64,000 nucleotides of DNA, from assembly GCF_001522545.3 (NCBI RefSeq), contig NC_031768.1, forward strand, positions 87,852,431-87,916,430, written 5' to 3'. The translations under genes and the position numbers were made by a program. Source of the stretch: Parus major. Taxonomy: Eukaryota > Chordata > Aves > Passeriformes > Paridae. Shown here one piece after another: positions 1-12,515 of the stretch; positions within the stretch are counted from its first letter, which is position 1; the number at the start of each line of letters is the position of its first letter. The notes under the pieces were generated by a model. It was given only the letters and a program-made list of their open reading frames with translations, did not search any database and was not told the origin of the DNA.

Positions 1-2789
1 AGAGATAAGCTGCAGATAGTTCGAAGAATGAAGAACTCTGCAAACAAACAGTCTCTGTCCTGCTGGGCATCGATTTATTCCATAGGCTTTTAGTGCTGGG
101 TATTTGTAAACCTTTCTGCCTTACCAGCTGTGACTTGGTCTAATTGTCTGTAACAAATCTTGGTACAGTCTTGTTTACCTCATTATCTGTCAGTGACTGG
201 CCAGTTTACCTGACTGATTCCACAGGCACACCCACCCCTCTGCCTGGTGGCTGATTCAATAACTAAGTCACTGTTGAAATAAAACTAAAGAACCTGACCC
301 AAATAGTTCTGGATTTTTATTAAAAAGAAAGAGCTTAACAGGATACTTAGATGAATCTAATTTATCACCCTGTTGAATCTGAAGCTATAGCTCCAAGAAA
401 ATCCTCTTGGCAGAACCAAAAGGTCAAAGGATTCCTGTTTGTGTCCCTCAGACCCAAACACTCATTTACCCCTCTTTGTTGTGTGTGGTTGACCGTGGAG
501 GTGGATGGGAAATTGGGGAATAGATCTGATTAAAGAGTCAAAATTAAAAATATATATGTGTTTAATTTGACCCACAAACATCACCATGACTAAAGAGGCT
601 GCATAGGAGGGAAAAGGAATCTGCCAGAACCAGGAGAAATAGCTATAAAATATGGCCTGACAGCATCCCTCTATTCCTTGAGGTTTCCTGAAACTATTCT
701 AAGTGTTCCAGAGTCAAAATATTAGTATTCTGTCTTATTCTTTATGTTGATTATTGCATAGTCCTCCATCAGTAGTTGTCACACTTACTGCTTTCACTGT
801 TTTCCTTCTCTTTTAGTCTTTACACTTGCTTTGAGTTGTTTGCTTTTCTAGTAGCACTTTCAGCCCTCAGAAAATATTGTACTTATTAATTTTTTAACTT
901 TTCCCAGAATCCAATTTATTTTGCTTGGAGTTTGAAATAAACCCATCATCCATCATCTTGTAAGACAGGAGACAACACTTGGCACTGTAGCTTGGTGTTA
1001 GCAACATTTTTAAAACTTATTTTTCTACTGCTGGTTTGTTTTGGGTGATGGCAAAAATTTTGTAATTTGCATTGGCTTTTTTCTTCTTTTTATTTTAATG
1101 GTAGTTGGTTTTATTTATTTTACTCTTTGTTTTTAGAAGTACTTATGCAGTCAAAGAGGACTTACAGTGATTACAACTGCTTGTATCTCAGCTACCAGCT
1201 GTTTACCTTCCAGCTTCTTATTGAATGTAGTAGGCTAGGAGATGCCATGTGAAGATTAAAAGCCTGTCATGTCCACATCCTGAATGCTGTCCTCAGCTCT
1301 GCTTTTTCCCACTGAAAACAGGATATACTGGAACTAAAAGAGGTACCAAAGAACAAAGATTGCCAGTGAACTGGAATAGCTTACATAGAGGCAGAGATTA
1401 AATATGCTGTTGAGCTTGGAAATGAGGCAGCTGAGGTATGTTATGGTAGAGGTCTGAAAAAATCATGAATGGGTTGGAAAAAGCAAAAGATAAATTTGCC
1501 ATTTCGATGCCTCCCTCAGGACTGTTTAAGCTTTCAGGGAGGACTAGAACTGGTGGATTTTAGAACCTGGAGACAATTGAACTACATTTGGACTGTTCAT
1601 TTACTCCCTCCCTCAGCATTTGTCACTGGTCTACAGGAACAGTATGCTGCCTTCTTAAGTGGACCTTTAGTACAACTGAGGATGGCTGCTCTCACCTGCA
1701 CAGGCAGCCTGGAACCAGGGAAGGAGAGGTGGAGAGGATGCTTGGACACATTAGGGTGTGAGATCAAGTCATCAGTGAGGCAGTGCTGGATGGTGTGATT
1801 GCTAGTTGACTGCTGGACAGGAAAGGGAGATATTAGGAGAGCAGAGAAAGAATCTGCCTTTTCCTCTCCTGCTCCTAAACTTTCAAGTGGGTTAGCTCAC
1901 AGTTTTCACTGCAGGACTGCTCTTGTTTCCTACCTTCCCCATGTTAACATTCTCTTTGTGACCCTTTGGCCTGGGCAAGCAGTTTATTTTTTAAAAAACT
2001 TCTTCAGCATAGTCATCATATAAATAAGGTGTTCATGGCCATGCCTGTGTCTATTCCTTCCCCTTTCATAGACATTCATCATTCATCAAATGAAATATTA
2101 GGGGCAGGGTATCAGTTAAAAAATATCTGGCCTGAAATAAACCTTACACATTCTATAACATTTCCTTTGTCACCAGAAGCCCTCCAAAAATTGAATTTCT
2201 TCTGCAGGCTGCTGCTCCTCTCTCCTAGCCATCACATTTTTCATTCCAGGCCATCTACTTCAATGTTGCTAATGGTTTCCCCTTGTTGTGCACCCGATGT
2301 ATAAACAAAGATCTTTTTGCACAAAACAGTCAAGTTATCATCTTTGATCAACTTGTTTGGATCAGGTTCAGCTGACAACTATGGAGCTGTTTTTCCACCC
2401 CTATGCATTTTCAACGTGCTGCAAATCCCTTATGCTTGTGGGATTGCTGTTTGTTTGGTTGGGTTTCTTCAGAGGTTAACTTCTCCAAAGAGCAGTGTGG
2501 AAAAGAGAGGAATGCAGCAAATTTCCCAGATCCTGAGGAGCAAAGAATGTGTGTTGCTGGCAGAATATGATTGCTAAGAAACATCTTGGATGCCATCAAG
2601 CTAAAAGCATAAGGGCTGTGAAGTCAAAGAGTGCATCCACAGAAAAAAGGTGAAGCTGAAGCTGTCAGGCCTTTGAGCATATGGTGCACACATGAAATAG
2701 ATCTTCAAGATCAAAGGTTAAAAGTTATTTTTTAACTCATGTAAACAGTTCTTTGTGCTTCCACAGTACCTCTCCTTTTGTCTAGGGAT

Positions 2790-2915
2790 GCTAAAGCGTT
2801 TTCGTAACTCTGGGGACCATTACCTTATCTGACAATCAGGGACACTAATGTGCAGAGAGTTTAGGTGCAAAGTCAAGTCACAATCAGAAAGTAAGGGCTG
2901 GCAAAGGCAGAGACT
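2790..2915 (-). repeat. MIR-like ancient SINE relic
   Basis: The run CTAATGTGCAGAGAGTTTAGGTGCAAAGTCAAGTCACAATCAGAAAGTAAGGGCTGGCAAAGGCAGAG follows, with many substitutions, the antisense core of MIR (cag-agag-gtt-aag-t..c-cca-aggtcacacagc-agtaag-ggcagag). Divergence is high, as expected for an amniote-age element. Confidence 0.5.
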
Positions 2916-3087
2916 GTGCCTTTCTCTGTGGACCTTGCTTTTACAGCATCAAGGATTTAGTTTTCATAAGGGCCAAATAATATTTTTAGTGGTGTGTATA
3001 TTACCAGGCTAACCCTTCCTATAGCCAAAAGATTACTTTGTACTGTGATTTACCAAAGGCAAGACTGATGCCTATGCAGGTAATGAA

Positions 3088-3088
3088 A

Positions 3089-3184
<96 letters not shown>
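3088..3184 (+). repeat. (ATT)n microsatellite
   Basis: At least 32 uninterrupted ATT units run directly into the gap of Ns. The true length is unknown because assembly broke inside or just after it. Confidence 0.97.
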
Positions 3185-3284
3185 NNNNNNNNNNNNNNNN
3201 NNNNNNNNNNNNNNNNNNNNNNNNNNNNNNNNNNNNNNNNNNNNNNNNNNNNNNNNNNNNNNNNNNNNNNNNNNNNNNNNNNNN
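3185..3284. other. Assembly gap of exactly 100 Ns
   Basis: One hundred N characters, the usual placeholder for a gap of unknown size, sit at the edge of the (ATT)n tract. Open frames drawn through it have no meaning. Confidence 0.98.
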
Positions 3285-4610
3285 TGAGATACTCAACACT
3301 CAGTCTCATGTTCTAGTGGATTAAAAGATACTTCTACCTCTACTCTGCCCACCTTTATAAGAGCACACATACTGAAACACACACCTCTAGACAAAGCAGC
3401 ATCACTGTTGCTGAAATCAGCCTTCCTGCAGGCTCTGATTTTGTCCTTGAGCCCTAAGTATCAACTCTCCACCTGGGATACCACACAATGGGGTACTGAT
3501 GCTGTCAATATCAAAGAAATTATTTTCTGGATACAGAGCTTGACAACAGCAATGCTAGGCATGTTTTGTCTATGTTTCTACTAAACATCAGTGGTCCAAC
3601 TTCAGATTTGATTTATGCTTTTAAGTGCTTATATATCTCTTCACTTGCCCTCACCAACCAGGAATAAAACTAGAAATAGGAATAGAAATAGGTACTGAAC
3701 AGATAGACCAGATTGTTCCACCAGTACTGTAGATCCTGGAACTGAAATATGAAGTGGTTGTTTCTTTGATCTAGAAAGTCTAAATAACACCTAGAGTACC
3801 AAAGTGATCTACAGGAAAGGGCATGATGGAATGTATTCATGTTGCCAAATGTCTGTGATTTTAAATGAACCACACTAAACACAAGCAGATGTTCAGAAAA
3901 TAGGCAAAGTTACTGGCAAGGGCTCTAGTAAGGACCACTTTAGAAGAGTGCCTGATTTGCAGTATCTGGGTAGTTCAGAGAAGTCTGAAGCAGTTTTGGA
4001 TTCTGTGAAAGTGTGATTTTGAAGTATCTCTTCTTCCTGAAGTGTCACAAAGACCCTAAGCTTACCAAAAATAGTTAATGGAAATTCTGTGGGGGAAAAA
4101 TACTAGGGGAGATTTAAAATATTGTTACACTGATTTTGTATACCACTTTTTCCATCAGAACTTATGAATATTTTAAACCTTTTAAAACATAAATGTTGGA
4201 AACCAAAAGGTATTCCAGTTGAAAAAGAATGCCTGTTTTTGAAAATATTAAATTCAGATAGCATAACCACATAATTTCTTCCCCAAATTTTACTGAGTCA
4301 ATTAATAAAAAGCAGCACTTTCTCACCAGAAGGGCTGATTTCAAAGAACTGGCTTTTCCTAATAAACAGTGTTACTTCAGAAAAGCCATAACCAGTTTTA
4401 AGAGGCATTGTGTTCAAAAGCAATGCAAAACTCCTTACATGGGGGCCTGGGGGCCCAGTAACAAACATATCACCTGGTGGTAACCAGCTTTTTATCAGCA
4501 GCTGTCTAAAGGTACAGGTCAGCAAGACCATCACAGAAAAAAAGGTGCTGATGCAGGTATTCTGAATATGAGGCCTGACTAAGTAAGATGAGGAGATGAT
4601 AACATGAGAG

Positions 4611-4662
4611 CTTTTTTTATTTTTTTTATTTTTTATTTTTTATTTTTTTTTTAATTTTTACA
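4611..4662 (+). repeat. T-rich low-complexity tract
   Basis: Runs of T broken by single A (TTTTTTTATTTT type) over about 50 bases. No target-site duplication or attached element is recognisable. Confidence 0.8.
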
Positions 4663-5454
4663 GAGGCTGGAATTACTGGACACATTAATTATTCACATAG
4701 ATAAGCACACAAGAAAGTTTGTTCTCTGTGGCCTGCAAATGAGACATGAAATAATTTGCAGGGAAATGTGTCTATTGCTATATAATTCCCAGCATGGTAA
4801 AGCTCAAAAATTCCTGTTCAGGTTTGGAAGTTGGTCCCTACTGCCTCCTGTCAGTTTCCTAGCACTTCCCACTAGCTGTCTCTGCACTGTATTGCAGATG
4901 TGATGCATTTCCTTGGGAAATTGAGCAACTATGAAAAGATTATTATGGAAAATATATTAACACTGCTATGTACTGATTGCACTTGAACAATCTTTTAGGA
5001 TTCAGGAGCCATGGAAATGCCAATGGCTGGTTTAAGAAACAAAGTTATTAATAGAAGATTAAGTGTATTCACTCGGATGAATGACAAGAAGGGATATTTG
5101 CTTTAGACAGTGCAAAAGCATATTCTGACAAAAATATGGGGTAATTGAACCAATAAACCAATGCTTCCTTTAGTACACATTTGTTAAACTGCTACTTGCA
5201 AGCCTCTGACTTGACTTGTTTCCTCCACTGTGCTCTTCTCCCCTTGCAGATCAAAGTTTGCCAAGTTCTAAATATACTTGTTATCCTATTGCCGCTCAGA
5301 AACAAGCACATCCTTTTTTAACCTAGTTCAAGCAAAGCACAGAATTTCGATTTCCTGTAGGAAGAGTGGTCTGCAATGACTGAGATCAGTTGTTGAGCAG
5401 TTGGCTCAACAAGGAAGAATGGCCTTGGGGATCAGAGAGTGGAGTGATTCTCAG

Positions 5455-5625
5455 ATCAGATTATGTACCTTGCTTTTTCACAACTTTCCTGAATGACTTT
5501 GGTCAAATTGCTTAACTCTGTGCTTTAGTTCTCTTGCAGTATGACAGTACTTGTCTACTTCTCATGGGAAATGCTTGTATATTATAGTGATGCTGACAAA
5601 TAAAGCACCTAAATGTCTAGATAAC
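5455..5625 (+). repeat. MIR-like ancient SINE relic
   Basis: CTGAATGACTTTGGTCAAATTGCTTAACTCTGTGCTTTAGTTCTC closely follows the sense MIR core (tgtgacctt-ggcaagttacttaacctctctgtgcctcagtttcc), and the following bases fit its tail loosely. The overall copy is degraded. Confidence 0.55.
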
Positions 5626-8600
5626 TCCAATGCCAATTTCTGTCTCTGCCCTGACATAAACCTCAGTACTACAAAGGTACTAGGACTTTCACAGATGCCT
5701 TCTCTCAGTTAGCTTTTTCTCAGTTTCAGTGTTTCAGAGTTAGTGTTTTCTCAGCTTTTCTTTGGAACCATTTAGGTCCATTGTTTCAATTCCAGGCTTT
5801 ATTTACTGCTGAAATGTTTAATTTATACCAGATTATAAATGGGATTGTAGCTAATGGAAACAGTAATTTTATTTTTTCCTATCTACTTTCAAATGCAGGA
5901 AATAAGCTTCTTGGAGTTTTCAATTAGTCAGCCATCCTTCAAATTTCATTTGAACCATTTCTCTGTAGGCAATATTAAAAAATTGCTGTGGTCCTTCTCA
6001 GATATTTCACTAGTGAGTTGATCCTACACAGAATAAATGTGACATACAGGGAACTAGTGCCATTACAGAGCTCCCTCACTGAAGGTATCAATCTCCCTGG
6101 TGCATTTCCTTGTGTCTGAGACTCCATTGTAGCTCATTCTTGGAATGTATTACTGTAGCAGAGCTCCACAACACCAGAGACTTGATTTTCACTTTCATCA
6201 GGGACATTGTAGAGGATGAGCTTGTAATTCTTTTTCCTATGACTTAAAGTGGCAGATTCCTCCTTTAGTTTACGAATCCAGAAATTTTACCTAGTTTAAA
6301 AAAAATTCCCCCTTGTTTAATTTTACATCAGGCTGAATGACTAACAGGGCAACCACCTCTCTTTACTGAAATAAATTGCACTCTGCTGTAGAAATTGCTG
6401 AACAGAATGAAGCTTTGAACATCTTTACTCTTTCACATGTAAAAAGGCACAGAACACCCATATTTCCAAATATGCAAATAGACACAGGTAAGTTCACCTC
6501 CTTTTACTGGTCTATGGGTACTTACCAGAAAGATGAGCCTGTGATGTTTCCTCTAATTCCCAGCCAACAATCCATGCAGGATTGTTTCCAGGGCCCATAT
6601 TATATTTTCTAGTTCAGAGTTCCACAATTTTACCTCTTCTCACAGATCTTCTTCAGATTAGTTAAGAGTGGCTCTATCACTCACCTGCTTAATCACATCA
6701 GCTGCTCCCTGCTCTCAGAAGGAGGAATAGAGTAAGCTTGTTGCTCTTCATAACAGGCATTTTTAACCACTGGGAGAAGACCACTGGGCACACAAGTCAG
6801 AACAATCTGCATTATGTGTGAAATCTAGCTCACTTCTTCCTGAAACTGCATTTCTACCAGCTATATTGGACTACTTGCTTAAAATAAAAGCAGTGCGTCT
6901 TCCCACTGAATTCTTGGGAAGCAGTACTGCCACTGTATACAAAAGAATGTTTTAGGTGATTTTTTGCTCACTGAACTACTTTGAAGGTCATAATGCACCA
7001 AAATCTAGGTTTACCTAACTAATGCTCAGATGCCTGTGGTGATCTGCTGTCTTCTTCATCTTTTCACATGAACATTTTGGTTGTCTTTACATCACCTGGA
7101 AGAGAAAGAAAAGCAAAGACTCATTGCAGTTGCCTGCTGTCCAACATACTGTATTTGTTCACAGACTTTTTAAGGAGTTCCCTTGAACCAGGAGTAGTAC
7201 CTCTCTGTATGATTTTCCTGCATGTATTTTTGAGCTTCCTGTGCACTTTGCCTTTCTCCATCCACAAAGGGCCCAATGACATGTTTCTGAGCTAAAGAGA
7301 CCTAAGAGCTGGCATGATCAGCACAGAGATTGTTATTTTACTTCATATTACTCAGATATTTGTAGTGAAAATTAGAAAAAAGATGCTTTACTACAATCAA
7401 GGTATCAACTGCAACAATTCAAGTGATAACGATGCCTTTTTTTCCAGAATATTGTGTATTCTTGGAACATGCAGAGCTGTTGCCACAGCTAGATGGGTGG
7501 GACACTGCTTTTTTTTTTTCCTTTCTTTTTTTCTTCCATCCTGCACGTGTGAGGGGGAGAAAAAGAAGTAGGGTTTTTAATTGTTTTTCAAATCTTATCA
7601 ATGCAAAAACTTCCATTAATATTGCTTGTACAGCCAGGGCAGGAATGTACACAGAGTATCTCAGAGATCAGTAATAGATAAGTATCATTTTTATATAAAG
7701 CAAATAAATAATTATGGCAATGTTTCCAAATCTTTAAATCCCATGTGCTCCACAGCTTATCTCCTAAAATGCCCAGGGCAAGTAAAAAATTGGCTGCTAA
7801 AAATCCAGTCATGGGACTTCTTCCTTCATCTGCTTGTTCACTGTAACATTGCATTATCATGTGAGGACATGATAACACTATCTTACACTTTTAAGGTGTT
7901 AAACTCACCAAGAAATGTGGCAAAGAATGCTTTGCAAAATGTCATTATGGTATCCCTACCCAGCTTAACACTTTTGCCAGTGCCACTCCACATTGCATAA
8001 CGGGAGTCACTGTTGGTTTGTAATAACTGTGATGTTGAAGCCTTCCCCTTAGGGTTCATATTCAACTCACTTAAATGCTTGGGAATTGTCAGAGGCATGT
8101 AAAAGAATGGATTTCCATTCTCAGAACTACAGAGTGTTAATGTAAACTGAAAGGATTGGTACCACACCTCTTGGCTTCTCTGTTCTCTCACAGTTCTGCC
8201 TGATGGAGAATTTTTTGTCTGACATTGTCTTTTACTGCCTGACATTCCTTCTTTTAGTGGTATTACTTTTTTTTTCATATTGTTACTTGTTTCTAAAATT
8301 GTACTTATTTACAGCAATAATACTTTAGGAAACAGCTGGTGGAGAAGAGTATACACAATGAAGTTGTACAGTACTATGGAGCTTAAAAGCCACCATATAC
8401 TTGTATTGGTACATGTCTAATGACCTGTGTTTGACAACTAAAATTATCAGGTCTCTTTATTCACTGGTACATCAGCCTCCCAAGTGCTTCTCTTTAGGTC
8501 AGTTGAAATCAGCCCATAATGAAAATTCAGTGCAGGGAAGCCTCTGGTATTAGAACAGAAACCTTAAACAGATTTTTAAATTTCTCTTGAAAATTCTGAA

Positions 8601-9596
8601 AACAACTTGCAAAGATTGTCTTTGGAAATTGAAGGGTGGGGGGCAGACAATTAAAAATGTAAAAAGATTATTTTGATATTTTATATGTTCTCATTCTGTT
8701 CCCAATTTTGTTTGGATGTTTAGATTGTACTGTACTGTCATTATTAATGGAAATTAAATGCTTCGGGTAGATTTTTTCAGTTTTACAAATACATTTTTTC
8801 ATAATTTCCCTTTTAAGAGTATGCTTTTAATTCTTAATGATTTATCTGAAAGGAAAACTCCTTTCTATCAGCTGAAATTTTCACCTGCATAGTTTGCAAG
8901 TTTCATTAAATAGGAACTTCTCCCCTTAGAGAGTCTCTGTCCCTGTCTTTGATGTGCTATCATCTATATTCTCATTTGTCTGGACAAATTAAATTTTTCC
9001 TGTTGCATTCAGTTGTCTGAATAGCTTTAGACTTTCAAACACCTTATAATTAATTTCCCCTCGTTTCTAAACCTCAGTCTTCTTGTCCCATGTCGTCTTT
9101 GCCTTGACTGCCTCAAAGTTCTGTTCACATGAATAATTCTCCTTTTCCCTGTATTTCCTTCTAGCTTTATATGAAAATTTCCCAGAATGAGAATGGAGCA
9201 AATTGCAAAGAATTTATTGAGAGTGGGCTAGACTTGTGGGATTGATCATGAGGCAGGCCTGAGTGGAGGGGGAAACGTGACAAGAAAACTACAGTGCAAC
9301 ATTAAACACCAGCAGAGCGAATGCATAGGCTCTCAATACCTCATGTCCCAAAGTGCTGTAGCTGCTCTGGGGAAAAGGTGAAGAGGAGAAGATGCTAGTG
9401 AGATGACTTCTGTCCATGTTACTCATGAGAAAAGTGGCAGCAAACAAGGCTGTATTGATAGCGGCATTGCCAGTGTGTGAGGGGAATGACGCTACTGCTT
9501 TTTGCTCAGCACTTCTTAGACCACCTCTAGAATAGCATGTCTGCTCCTGGGTTCCCCAATGTGAGAAAACATACATAAATTAGTGCAAGTTTGGTG

Positions 9597-9890
9597 GTGA
9601 TGGGACAGAAGCACCTGCACTGTCAGGAGAGGCTAAGGGAGCTCCCTCTGCTTGGCCTGGAGAAGAGATACCAAATTGCATCTTTCCAACAACCACAAGG
9701 AGGTTATTGAGACGATGGAGTCAGGCTGTTCAAAGTGGTGCATGGTGAGAGGATCAGAGATGGCAGCCAGAAACTGAAAGAAGAGCAGCTCAGGCTTGGT
9801 GTAAAGTAAAAATTTTTCTCTAGGAGGACACTCAAGCAATAGAGCAAACAATTACACCTGGAAAGGTGTGCCATTTCCATCCTTGAGTTC
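9597..9890 (+). mobile_element. CR1 LINE fragment
   Basis: The text AGGAGAGGCTAAGGGAGCT...GGCCTGGAGAAGAG followed by GATGGAGTCAGGCTGTTCAAAGTGGTGC matches the C-terminal ORF2 and 3' region of avian CR1 in the sense direction. It is interrupted by small indels and carries no coding capacity. Confidence 0.7.
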
Positions 9891-10335
9891 AGAGGAGGGC
9901 AAAAAACCTGTGGAAGGATCAGGTGATTAAGTCCTATGAAGAGTGGCTAAGTGAGCTGAGGATGTTTAGCCTGCAAAAAAGGGGTGTCAGGGGAGACACC
10001 TACTGCTCTCTAGAGCTGCTTGGAAGGAGGTTGTAGCCAGATGCGGTGTTGGCCTCTTCTCCCAGGCAACAAGTGATGGGAGGAGAGGATATAGTCTCAA
10101 GCTGTACCAGGAGCTGTTTAGGTTGGACATCAGGAGGAATTTCTTCCCAGAAAGGGCGGTTTAAACATTGGAATGGGCTGTCCAGGGAGGTGATGGAGTC
10201 ACCGTCCCTGGAACTGTTTAAGGAAAGACTGGATGTGGCACACAGTGCTCTGGTCTGGTCTGGTGATGTTCGGTCAAACGTTGGACTTGGTGATCCCAGA
10301 GGTCTTTTCCAACCTTATTGATTCTGTGAGTCCAT
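9891..10335 (+). mobile_element. CR1 LINE fragment (3' end)
   Basis: A second sense copy: AAGTGATGGGAGGAGAGGATATAGTCTCAAGCTGTACCAGG, GGTTGGACATCAGGAGGAATTTCTTCCCAG, GGGCTGTCCAGGGAGGTGATGGAGTCACC, ending GGTCTTTTCCAACCTTATTGATTCTGTGAG. This is the typical CR1 3' end with its terminal ATTCTGTGA-type repeat. It is younger-looking than the copy just upstream. Confidence 0.85.
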
Positions 10336-10583
10336 GACTCTGTTTACAGGACCTGCAGGACACAGCCCAGTCCGGTCTCAGAACTGACTCCATTGGGAGT
10401 GTGAGGGAGGACTGGAGCCCTCCTGGCGCTGCTTCCAGCTCTTGGCGCTGTGACCCTACAGCTCTCACTCAGCGGCCCTCACGGCAGTCCCTGCACAACC
10501 CAGCACAGCCCCTCATATCTCCTCAGAGCCCCTCACAGCCCCCTCACATCCCCCTCACAACCCCTCACAGTCCCTGCACAGCG

Positions 10584-10735
10584 CCCTCACAACCCTGCAC
10601 AGCCCCTCCATCCCCTCAGAGCCCCTCACAACCCTGCACAGCCCCTCCATCCCCTCAGAGCCCCTCACAACCCCGCACAGCCCCTCCATCCCCTCAGAGC
10701 CCTTCACAACCCCGCACAGCCCCCGCACGACCCCG
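10584..10735 (+). repeat. 39-bp C-rich minisatellite
   Basis: The unit CCCTCACAACCCTGCACAGC...CCCCTCAGAGC recurs at 10,584, 10,623, 10,662 and (partial) 10,701, with only a few C/T changes. Less regular CCCCTCACA words extend it upstream to about 10,490. Because 39 is divisible by three, it creates long proline-serine-glutamine open frames that are not genes. Confidence 0.9.
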
Positions 10736-10825
10736 GGGCCCCCGGGCAGAGGGAGCGGCCTCCGGAGCCGGCAGGGGGACCTCGCGCCTCAGCCCGCGGT
10801 GCCGTCGCCGCAGCCTCGACTTTTA
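10670..10825. promoter_or_regulatory. Small CpG-rich patch of unknown role
   Basis: The last minisatellite units gain CpGs (CCCCGCACAGC) and run into CCCGGGGCCCCCGGGCAGAG...GGAGCCGGC...CCGCGGTGCCGTCGCCGCAGCCTCGAC. This is about 150 bases of CpG-rich DNA with AT-rich sequence on the right. No coding exon is recognisable next to it. It may be a weak promoter, an enhancer, or simply GC-biased repeat DNA. Confidence 0.4.
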
Positions 10826-11760
10826 AGGAATAAAATTGATGTGCAATTGGAGTGAAATTGATGTGGAAGCCAAAGGGTCGCAGGATGTGAGTTCAAGCCG
10901 TGCTCCCTGGCAAAGGGAGTCTGGGGGGGCGAAGGGTGGGGAAAGGGCGCCAGGCCTGCTCGGGGTCTGTGGGGGCTGCTGGAAAGAAAAAGGATGAAAT
11001 AAAGACCCAAGCCCAAAGCATGACTGGAGACTGTCACCATAAGACATAACTATGTTTTCCCTCTGCGGTGTACAGCCACTGCAGGTGTTTGTGCTGGGAT
11101 TTAGAGCAGGCAGATACAGCCAGCACCCTGAAATTCCTTTGTTGATGGGTGTCTGGGATGTGATACCCTTAAATCCAGACTTCCACTCACTTTCTGTCAG
11201 TGAGAAGAAGCTTAGGAGTGGTAAAGCTGATATGAGAAGATAAGTATGTGCCATGGATCCTAATTCTGTGTTCTGGGATCAAACAGCTGCTTTGCTTCAC
11301 TTTAGGGGAAGCTGGGGTTTGATGTTTCTGTGTGTAATGCTGATCAAGTATTTTTGTATTTTCATTGATAAAACTTTCTATGTTCCTGTACTGAGTTGTT
11401 TTTATACACTTTCTGCTCTGGGTGCATACATAATACTGAGGGACTTAACCACTGACCCGATTTAAAAAAAAAAACAAACAAAAAAACACCTTCTTAAAAG
11501 TCTAATTGAATTTCTAGAAAGGCTTAGGTCTGCAAAATAGTTTTCACTCCTGAGCACTTCTAGCCTGCTTTCCCATGATTTCAAAGTCCTTAAGCAATAG
11601 CTTTGCCTTTCAAGTACAAGCTCTAACTTTGATTGAATTAAAGCAGAAGGAGGAATAAGTTGTTACTGATGGGTTCATTATTTTAAATTTCTTTTCCAAT
11701 ACAGGTGGACTGGCTACAGAACCTGTTGTTATCCCTCAGTATAATTCTGCCAGTTTCAGA
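10826..11760. other. Intergenic, nothing recognised
   Basis: Moderately AT-rich sequence with overlapping chance frames on both strands and no family wording or CR1 text. Confidence 0.6.
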
Positions 11761-11763
11761 AGA

Positions 11764-11855
11764 TCCAATTCAATCCAATCCAATCCAATGCAATCCAATC
11801 CAATGCAATCCAATCCAATCCAATCCAATCCAATCCAGTCCAATCCAATCCAACC
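11764..11855 (+). repeat. (CAATC)n pentanucleotide repeat
   Basis: About 18 units of CAATC with a few variant units (CAATG, CAGTC). The frame it opens, SNPIQSNPIQ, is a repeat artefact. Confidence 0.95.
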
Positions 11856-12329
11856 ACAGCTACGTCACTCTCCAAACCGTAATTGGAGAGTGGATCTTGC
11901 ACAGTATCTCAGGCACAGAAAGAAAAATCTCTGAAGAAAGATCTCACAGTTTTAAGATCTTCTGCTTCTGGATGTCTGATCTACTAGGAAAGGCTCCTAC
12001 CTCACTCACAATATGCTCTGTTGCCATAGGCAACTTGAGAAATAGAAGCTGCAGCTACTCATAATTCTTTCAAGAAACCATCTAGTGATAAAGGAATAGT
12101 ATACTGAGCATCTTTTTTTCTTTCCTTGGTTTTGTCTTGGCTTTTCTTTCCACACAGAATCTCTTGCTAGGTGTCACAATTCGTTTCCCCCCTCATATTT
12201 TGTTAAATGAGTCCCTTTCTATTCCACAGTACAAACATATTATATGCTGGATTTTTCATATATGTTTAAGAACATATTCTGACTCTTCTGACTCAACTGC
12301 TTTATCGCCTTTCCATGCAGCAGCACATG

Positions 12330-12515
12330 CTGGGAGATGACAAGCTGGAAAGCAGCTGTGCAGAAATACTGCTGGTGGACACCAAGCTGAACATATGTGA
12401 CAAAGAAAGCTGATGGTGTCCTGGACTGCATTAGGAGGGGTGTTCTTCCCCCACTCAGCACTGGTGAGGCCACACCTGTAGAACTGTGTCCAGTTCTGGG
12501 CTCCCCAGTAAGCAT
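12330..12515 (+). mobile_element. CR1 LINE fragment (ORF2 3' part)
   Basis: TGCTGGTGGACACCAAGCTGAACATATGTGAC, then CACTGGTGAGGCCACACCTGTAGAACTGTGTCCAGTTCTGGGCTCC, matches the sense CR1 ORF2 segment encoding a VDTKLN...RPHLE.CVQFWAP-type protein. It is truncated at both ends. Confidence 0.8.

Larger units (their letters stand above)
1..9590. other. Intergenic DNA, no gene seen
   Basis: This is AT-rich sequence with only chance-length open frames and no splice-consistent exon I can recognise. It holds two MIR-like relics, an (ATT)n tract ending in an assembly gap, a T-rich tract at 4,611-4,662 and a pyrimidine tract at 7,510-7,550. The 131-codon frame at 7,883-8,278 on the minus strand has no recognisable family wording. 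Confidence 0.7.

Noticed and set aside
3038..3316. Tyrosine and asparagine homopolymer frames
   Set aside because: Translation of the (ATT)n repeat and the N gap.
7883..8278. 131-codon minus-strand frame
   Set aside because: No recognisable domain, signal or splice-consistent edge; length is within chance for 64 kb read in six frames.
10401..10833. Two proline-rich frames of 127-141 codons
   Set aside because: Produced by the 39-bp minisatellite, whose length is a multiple of three.
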